From NCBI GenBank assembly GCA_937892835.1, contig CALBHM010000140.1, positions 1 to 10,365 on the forward strand: DNA of 10,365 nt, given 5' to 3'. Position numbers and translations under genes: made by a program. Positions 7,102-10,365 of this stretch are shown piece by piece. The stretch comes from an uncultured Ruminococcus sp. Lineage in GTDB: Bacteria > Bacillota > Clostridia > Oscillospirales > Acutalibacteraceae. Every line of letters starts with the position of its first letter. The stretch's first letter is position 1. The notes under the pieces were generated by a model that saw only the letters and a program-made list of their open reading frames with translations, searched no databases and was not told the DNA's origin.

Positions 7102-8010
7102 ATGGGAAATTTAACTTTGGGTATTGATATCGGCGGAACGAATTTCAGACTCGGCGCAGTCGATGAGAATGGCAACATCAGCCATTTTGAAAAGAATTCG
7201 AGCAGAATTTTTGATTCGGGCGATGTTGTGGAGATAATCCATAAAGAGATTGAGGATTATATGGACAGATACGGTATCCGTGATTCTGTCAGAGCCGCAG
7301 CGGTCGGAATTCCGTCAATAGTCAGCAAGGATAAGAAAACAATTATTTCAACCCCGAACCTTAAAGGATTCAATAATATCCGATTCAGCGACAAGCTTCA
7401 GGAAAAGCTCGGAATTCCGGTTTTTCTTGACAGAGATGTAAATTTTCTCCTTATGAATGACATGAATAAGCTGAAAATTGACAATACTAAAACCGTGCTC
7501 GGATTTTACATCGGAACAGGCTTCGGAAATGCGATATGCATCAACGGCAAGCTTTACGCCGGCAAGAACGGTGCGGCAGGCGAGCTTGGACACATACCTC
7601 TCTATGACGTTGACGAGGAATGTACATGCGGCAACATCGGCTGTTCCGAAACAAGATGCTCGGGCAAGAGACTCGAATATCTCGCCGAAAAGTATTTCCC
7701 GGACGTTCCGATTAGAGAAGTTTTCAAGTACCACGGAAATTCACCGATTATTTTGAAATTTGTAAAGGATCTTGCAATTCCTATTGCAACCGAGATAAAC
7801 ATTCTCGATCCCGATTATTCAATAATCGCAGGCGGTGTCACTTTCATGGAGGGCTTCCCAAAGGATGTTCTTCTTGAAGCGATTCATGAAAAGGTGCGCA
7901 AGCCTTATCCGGAAGAAAACCTTGAAATCATGTTCACCGAGCATGACCAGCAGAGCGGAATTTACGGCAGCGGAATTTACGCTCATCAGATGTTAAAGAA
8001 TATTATCTGA
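7102..8010 (+). CDS. alsK: D-allose kinase (ROK family)
   Basis: A 302-residue cytosolic sugar kinase of the ROK family, expected to phosphorylate D-allose at C6. The phosphate-binding loop GIDIGGTNFRLG is at 7-18. LDRDVN (109-114) carries the catalytic Asp112, GTGFGNAI is at 138-145, and the ROK zinc site is His164 with Cys174, Cys176 and Cys181 (GH...CTCGNIGC). SKDKKTIISTPNL (75-87) and CSGKRLEYL match the equivalent stretches of E. coli AlsK as I recall it, supporting allose over glucose or N-acetylmannosamine. It has no N-terminal DNA-binding domain, so it is a kinase and not a ROK repressor. An ideal AGGAGG at 7089-7094 sets the start at 7102. The open frame upstream from TTG 7072 is not the start. 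It lies 30 bases after alsE. Confidence 0.9.
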   Translation: MGNLTLGIDIGGTNFRLGAVDENGNISHFEKNSSRIFDSGDVVEIIHKEIEDYMDRYGIRDSVRAAAVGIPSIVSKDKKTIISTPNLKGFNNIRFSDKLQEKLGIPVFLDRDVNFLLMNDMNKLKIDNTKTVLGFYIGTGFGNAICINGKLYAGKNGAAGELGHIPLYDVDEECTCGNIGCSETRCSGKRLEYLAEKYFPDVPIREVFKYHGNSPIILKFVKDLAIPIATEINILDPDYSIIAGGVTFMEGFPKDVLLEAIHEKVRKPYPEENLEIMFTEHDQQSGIYGSGIYAHQMLKNII

Positions 8011-8111
8011 CGGCAGACTGAGCCGTTGGTAATATAATACGGCAGCCGTTCAAATCGGCGGTTGTCGAAAACAAAATTTTATTTTAATTTAAAACAGAAA
8101 GGATAATTACT
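8011..8111 (+). promoter_or_regulatory. alsK-alsB intergenic region with competing hairpins
   Basis: ACGGC (8010-8014) can pair with GCCGT (8022-8026), and the same GCCGT can instead pair with a second ACGGC (8039-8043). GCCG (8045-8048) can also pair with CGGC (8056-8059). The stems are short and mutually exclusive. An AT-rich stretch follows, containing a weak promoter-like pair TTGTCG (8062-8067) and TAATTT (8085-8090) spaced by 17. Possible roles are mRNA processing, stabilisation or an internal promoter that raises binding-protein output. No T-run follows the stems directly, so a terminator is unlikely. Confidence 0.4.
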
Positions 8112-9074
8112 ATGAAAAAGACACGAATTCTCAGCATTATCTTAGCAGCAGTTATGGTATTCGCACTCGTACTCACAGGTTGCGGCGCAGGCGGCAACGC
8201 AGACAAGAACACAGGCAGCGCAGACTACGCAGTAATTCTTAAACCGCTTTCAAACGACTTCTGGGCAAAGATGAAGGCAGGCATTGAGGAAGAAGCAAAG
8301 GCACAGGGCGTTACTGTTGATATCTTTGCTGCAACAACAGAGGAAGACACAGAAGGCCAGCTCAAGATTCTTGAGAACTGTATCAACAAGGGTTACAAGG
8401 CAATCGGTGTTGCTCCGCTTTCACCGACAAACCTTATCAACGGTATCGTTGAGGCTAACAAGAAGGGTATCTATGTAATGAACATCGACGAGAAGATCGA
8501 TATGGATACTCTTAAGGCAGCAGGCGGCAGCGTTATCGCTTTTGCAACAACGGATAACGAAAAGGTTGGCGAAAAGGGCGCTCAGTATATTATTGATCAG
8601 CTTGCAAACGGCGGCGAAGTTGCTATCATCGAGGGTAAAGCAGGTAACGCTTCCGGTGAAGCAAGAAAGAACGGCGCAACAAATGCTTTTAAGGCAGATT
8701 CAAAGATTAAGCTTGTAGCTTCTCAGCCGGCAGACTGGGATCGTCAGAAGGCTCTTGATACGGCAGCAAGCATGCTCCAGTCAAACCCGAACCTCAAGGC
8801 TATCTATTGCTGCAACGACACAATGGCACTCGGCGCACTTCAGGCAGTTAAGAACGCAGGTAAAGACGTTATCGTAGTCGGCACAGACGGTGCTGAAGAG
8901 GCTCTCGAGAGTGTTAAGGCAGGCGAGCTTTCGGCAACAGTTGCTCAGGACTCCGCAGGAATCGGCGCAACATCACTTAAGCGTATGATCGAAGCCGTTA
9001 AGAATAACGAGACAATCGACGCTAATGCAACTCCCGAAACAATTCCGGTTGACTCCAACCTTGTTACAAAATAA
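8112..9074 (+). CDS. alsB: D-allose-binding lipoprotein
   Basis: A 320-residue extracytoplasmic sugar-binding protein, anchored to the outer face of the membrane. The signal peptide covers residues 1-23 and the lipobox is LTGC, with lipidated Cys24. The mature part is a periplasmic-binding-protein type 1 fold. The stretches YAVILKPLSNDFW (39-51), GIYVMNIDEKIDMD (119-132), EVAIIEGKAGNASGEAR (169-185), LVASQPADWDR (201-211), YCCNDTMALG (232-241) and VVGTDG (255-260) closely match E. coli AlsB as remembered. They include the ligand-contacting Lys, Asn, Phe, Arg, Trp and Asp positions, so allose is a good specific call. AAGGA at 8099-8103 serves the ATG. The gene is distal, after the kinase, whereas in E. 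coli it comes first. Codon choice looks strongly biased (many GCA, AAG, CTT), consistent with high expression. Confidence 0.93.
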   Translation: MKKTRILSIILAAVMVFALVLTGCGAGGNADKNTGSADYAVILKPLSNDFWAKMKAGIEEEAKAQGVTVDIFAATTEEDTEGQLKILENCINKGYKAIGVAPLSPTNLINGIVEANKKGIYVMNIDEKIDMDTLKAAGGSVIAFATTDNEKVGEKGAQYIIDQLANGGEVAIIEGKAGNASGEARKNGATNAFKADSKIKLVASQPADWDRQKALDTAASMLQSNPNLKAIYCCNDTMALGALQAVKNAGKDVIVVGTDGAEEALESVKAGELSATVAQDSAGIGATSLKRMIEAVKNNETIDANATPETIPVDSNLVTK

Positions 9075-9122
9075 ATAAGGTTCTTTCCTCCGAACTTTAT
9101 TATATGTAATCTGTAGATTACA
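9075..9122 (+). repeat. Two small inverted repeats just after alsB
   Basis: ATAAGGTTC (9075-9083) pairs with GAACTTTAT (9092-9100) with one G-T pair, starting right at the alsB stop codon. TGTAATC (9105-9111) then pairs perfectly with GATTACA (9116-9122) across TGTA. Neither has a following T-run. They may protect the 3' end of the alsB message. The second superficially resembles an operator, but its spacing differs from O1 and O2. Confidence 0.45.
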
Positions 9123-9125
9123 AAA

Positions 9126-9161
9126 GCTCCGGGACACCTACGGCATACTGCGTCCCGGAGC
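9126..9161. terminator. GC-rich hairpin, terminator-like on the minus strand
   Basis: GCTCCGGGAC (9126-9135) pairs perfectly with GTCCCGGAGC (9152-9161), with a 16-base loop. On the plus strand no T-run follows, so it would act as a structural or 3'-end stabilising hairpin. On the minus strand the stem is followed by TTTT (9125-9122), the form of an intrinsic terminator, although no established gene lies upstream on that strand. Confidence 0.5.
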
Positions 9162-9173
9162 ATGAGCGAAAAG

Positions 9174-9262
9174 ATGTCGGTTCGATCGGCTCACTTCTTG
9201 ATATATTTTCCCCTTCTATTTTCCAAAAACTGCTTTACGAGTTTGGATCGACCGACATTTTT
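9174..9262 (+). terminator. Long stem-loop followed by a T-run
   Basis: ATGTCGGTTCGATC (9174-9187) pairs with GATCGACCGACAT (9246-9258) with one bulged T. The stem continues through GGCTC (9188-9192) and GAGTT (9239-9243), giving about 18 pairs around a 46-base pyrimidine-rich loop. TTTTT ends at 9262. It may end most alsB transcripts before rpiB, but the loop is much larger than in a typical intrinsic terminator. The minus strand also has TTTT just beyond the stem. Confidence 0.45.
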
Positions 9263-9299
9263 GTGCCGCCGCATTGCGATTTAAGCGGTGCGGCGGCAC
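9263..9299. repeat. GC-rich inverted repeat, 15-base arms
   Basis: GTGCCGCCGCATTGC (9263-9277) pairs with GCGGTGCGGCGGCAC (9285-9299) through 13 Watson-Crick pairs and two G-T pairs, with a seven-base loop GATTTAA. It abuts the T-run of the preceding stem-loop and has no T-run of its own on either strand. Its GC content stands out from the AT-rich surroundings. It could be a REP-like element or part of a structured RNA. Confidence 0.6.
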
Positions 9300-9319
9300 A
9301 ATAAAGAAAGATTTATAAC

Positions 9320-9373
9320 CGCTGATTAAATTTCAGCACGGTACAGAGATTGTGTGCCGCAATTTAATCAACG
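9320..9373 (+). promoter_or_regulatory. Compound hairpin in the rpiB leader
   Basis: The outer stem pairs TGATTAAATT (9323-9332) perfectly with AATTTAATCA (9361-9370). After an asymmetric bulge, CGGTACA (9339-9345) pairs with TGTGCCG (9353-9359), with one G-T pair, around a seven-base loop GAGATTG. The structure ends nine bases before the rpiB ribosome site (9382-9389). Its length, order and closeness to the ribosome site suggest control of rpiB translation or mRNA stability. It does not match a riboswitch class I can name. Confidence 0.4.
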
Positions 9374-9397
9374 ATTATGTGAAAGGTGGTCTTTTAT

Positions 9398-9841
9398 ATG
9401 AAAATTGCAATAGGCTGTGACCATGTCGGCTTTGAATTAAAGGGCAAGGTCATTGAACATCTTAAAGAAAAAGGAATCGAAGTTGTGGACTTCGGCACAA
9501 ACAGCACCGAACGTACGGATTACCCGATCTACGGCAAAGCGGTAGGTGAAGCGGTTGCTTCCGGTGAGTGTGACAAGGGAATCCTTATTTGCGGCACGGG
9601 CGTAGGCATTTCTTTGGCTGCGAATAAGGTCAAGGGTATTCGCGCCGTTGTTTGCAGTGAACCCTATTCGGCATTGCTTTCGAGACAGCATAACGATACA
9701 AATGTGCTTGCTTTCGGCGCAAGAGTTGTCGGACTTGACCTCGCATTAATGATTGTTGACGCATGGCTCTCCGGAGTTTATGAGGGCGGACGTCACGCAA
9801 AAAGAGTGCAGATGCTCGCAGATATTGAAAACGAAAGATAA
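9398..9841 (+). CDS. rpiB: Ribose-5-phosphate / allose-6-phosphate isomerase B
   Basis: A 147-residue cytosolic enzyme of the RpiB/LacAB family. E. coli RpiB is known to isomerise both ribose-5-P to ribulose-5-P and allose-6-P to allulose-6-P. Here the second reaction would join AlsK to AlsE. Active-site residues are present: Asp8-His9 (GCDHVG), Cys65 and Thr67 in ICGTGVGIS, His98-Asn99 in RQHNDTN, and Arg132-His133 in GGRH. AVVCSEPYSA (83-92), RQHNDTNVLAFGARVVG and DAWLSGVYEGGRH are very close to the remembered E. coli sequence. ATG 9398 is chosen, with AAAGGTGG at 9382-9389; GTG 9386 falls inside that site. It lies 323 bases after alsB, so it may be expressed partly separately. Confidence 0.93.
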   Translation: MKIAIGCDHVGFELKGKVIEHLKEKGIEVVDFGTNSTERTDYPIYGKAVGEAVASGECDKGILICGTGVGISLAANKVKGIRAVVCSEPYSALLSRQHNDTNVLAFGARVVGLDLALMIVDAWLSGVYEGGRHAKRVQMLADIENER

Positions 9842-9856
9842 TAGGATTGCACCGAT

Positions 9857-9900
9857 AAAACGACCGTTGCGGATTGAAACGCTTCGGCCGTTTTTGTTTT
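9857..9900. terminator. Bidirectional intrinsic terminator between rpiB and the M23 gene
   Basis: AAAACGACCG (9857-9866) pairs with CGGCCGTTTT (9885-9894) with one mismatch, and an inner GCG/CGC pairing shortens the loop. On the plus strand TTTTTGTTTT follows (9891-9900), 15 bases after rpiB ends. On the minus strand the stem closes with TTTTAT, so it can also end the convergent M23 transcript. Confidence 0.8.
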
Positions 9901-10365
9901 ATTCCGTTGTTGCTGTGTCGGACATAAGATTGAGTGCTTTTACAGGGTCAACTGCCTTGTCCTCAACCGAGGTCTCAAGGTGAACGTGAACGCCGTCCTC
10001 TTTCTCAATCGGAATCTGAGTTACCGTGCCGATAACCTGTCCCTGCTTAACTGTCGTGTCGGCTTTCAGCTCCGATTTGATTCCGCAATACTTTGCTTTC
10101 AGTCCGTTGCCGTGTTCAATTTCAATAACGTCGCCCCAAAGCGCATCGTTATAAACTGCCGTAACTGTTCCGTCGTTGATTGCCACGGCATTGTCACCGA
10201 CGTTGCCCTTGATGTCGATTCCGTCATGTGTTCGCCAGTCGTTCATCGTTTTTGAGAAAACGACGTTGCTGTCGCTGAAGCTTTTGCTGACCGTCGAATC
10301 GAGCGGCAGAAGATATTTGCCGGTGTACGGCCGATTGAGGTCGTTGGCTGTTGTCTTTTCCGTTG
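9899..10365 (-). CDS. M23 (LytM-type) protein, SpoIIQ-like, N-terminus outside window
   Basis: The frame is open from the right edge to a stop at 9899-9901 and shows 154 C-terminal residues; the internal ATG at 10246 is not the start. Numbering from the first complete codon, it has a LytM/M23 fold with the zinc-ligand motif HDGID (46-50), GDVIEIEHGNGLKAKY (77-92) and HVH (126-128). The usual Y-x-H catalytic histidine is replaced, giving YCG (92-94), which suggests a weak or non-hydrolytic protein. Such changes are known in SpoIIQ, the forespore membrane M23 protein that pairs with SpoIIIAH during engulfment, and DWRTHDGIDIKGNVGD resembles clostridial SpoIIQ. The N-terminal membrane anchor needed to support this lies outside the window, so other M23 proteins remain possible. 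Confidence 0.8.
   Translation of the reverse strand, partial: TEKTTANDLNRPYTGKYLLPLDSTVSKSFSDSNVVFSKTMNDWRTHDGIDIKGNVGDNAVAINDGTVTAVYNDALWGDVIEIEHGNGLKAKYCGIKSELKADTTVKQGQVIGTVTQIPIEKEDGVHVHLETSVEDKAVDPVKALNLMSDTATTE

Noticed and set aside
9105..9122. TGTAATC-TGTA-GATTACA as a LacI operator
   Set aside because: Its spacing is four bases longer than the GTAAA-NN-TTAC core of O1 and O2 and it has no central CG. It lies after alsB with no promoter, so a simple hairpin fits better.
3836..9841. A ribose operon rather than allose
   Set aside because: There is no PfkB-type ribokinase or RbsD. Instead a ROK kinase and AlsE-like epimerase are present, and the binding protein carries long AlsB-like stretches.

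Overview
The window looks like chromosomal DNA from a moderately AT-rich, spore-former-type Gram-positive bacterium, most likely a gut-associated clostridium of the Ruminococcaceae/Oscillospiraceae kind. This is an inference from strong AGGAGG-type ribosome sites, a lipoprotein binding protein, intrinsic terminators and a SpoIIQ-like M23 protein. No mobile element, CRISPR array, rRNA or tRNA was seen.

Left part (1-2429, minus strand): a large polytopic membrane protein that runs off the left edge, preceded by rfbF (glucose-1-phosphate cytidylyltransferase). They appear co-transcribed leftwards from a good sigma-A-type promoter at 2488-2516 and belong to a surface-polysaccharide (CDP-sugar) locus that continues outside the window.

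Centre and right (2641-9900, plus strand): a complete D-allose utilisation system. A LacI-family regulator (2719-3714) has its own promoter and a 16-bp operator, and ends in a hairpin terminator. Behind a second, related operator come alsA (ABC ATPase), alsC (permease), alsE (allulose-6-phosphate 3-epimerase), alsK (allose kinase, ROK family), alsB (allose-binding lipoprotein) and, after a 323-base structured gap, rpiB (ribose-5-phosphate/allose-6-phosphate isomerase). AlsB captures the sugar and AlsC/AlsA import it. AlsK makes allose-6-P, RpiB converts it to allulose-6-P, and AlsE converts that to fructose-6-P for glycolysis. The AlsB, AlsE, AlsK and RpiB proteins share long motif stretches with my recollection of the Escherichia coli proteins, so the substrate call is stronger than for an ordinary ribose-type transporter.

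The far right (9899-10365, minus strand) holds the C-terminal part of an M23 (LytM-type) protein, convergent with rpiB and sharing a bidirectional terminator with it.

The least explained parts are non-coding: the 101-base alsK-alsB gap with competing hairpins, and the 323-base alsB-rpiB gap with several long inverted repeats and a compound hairpin just before the rpiB ribosome site. I see no wholly new protein system. The novelty lies in the regulation and layout of the allose operon.
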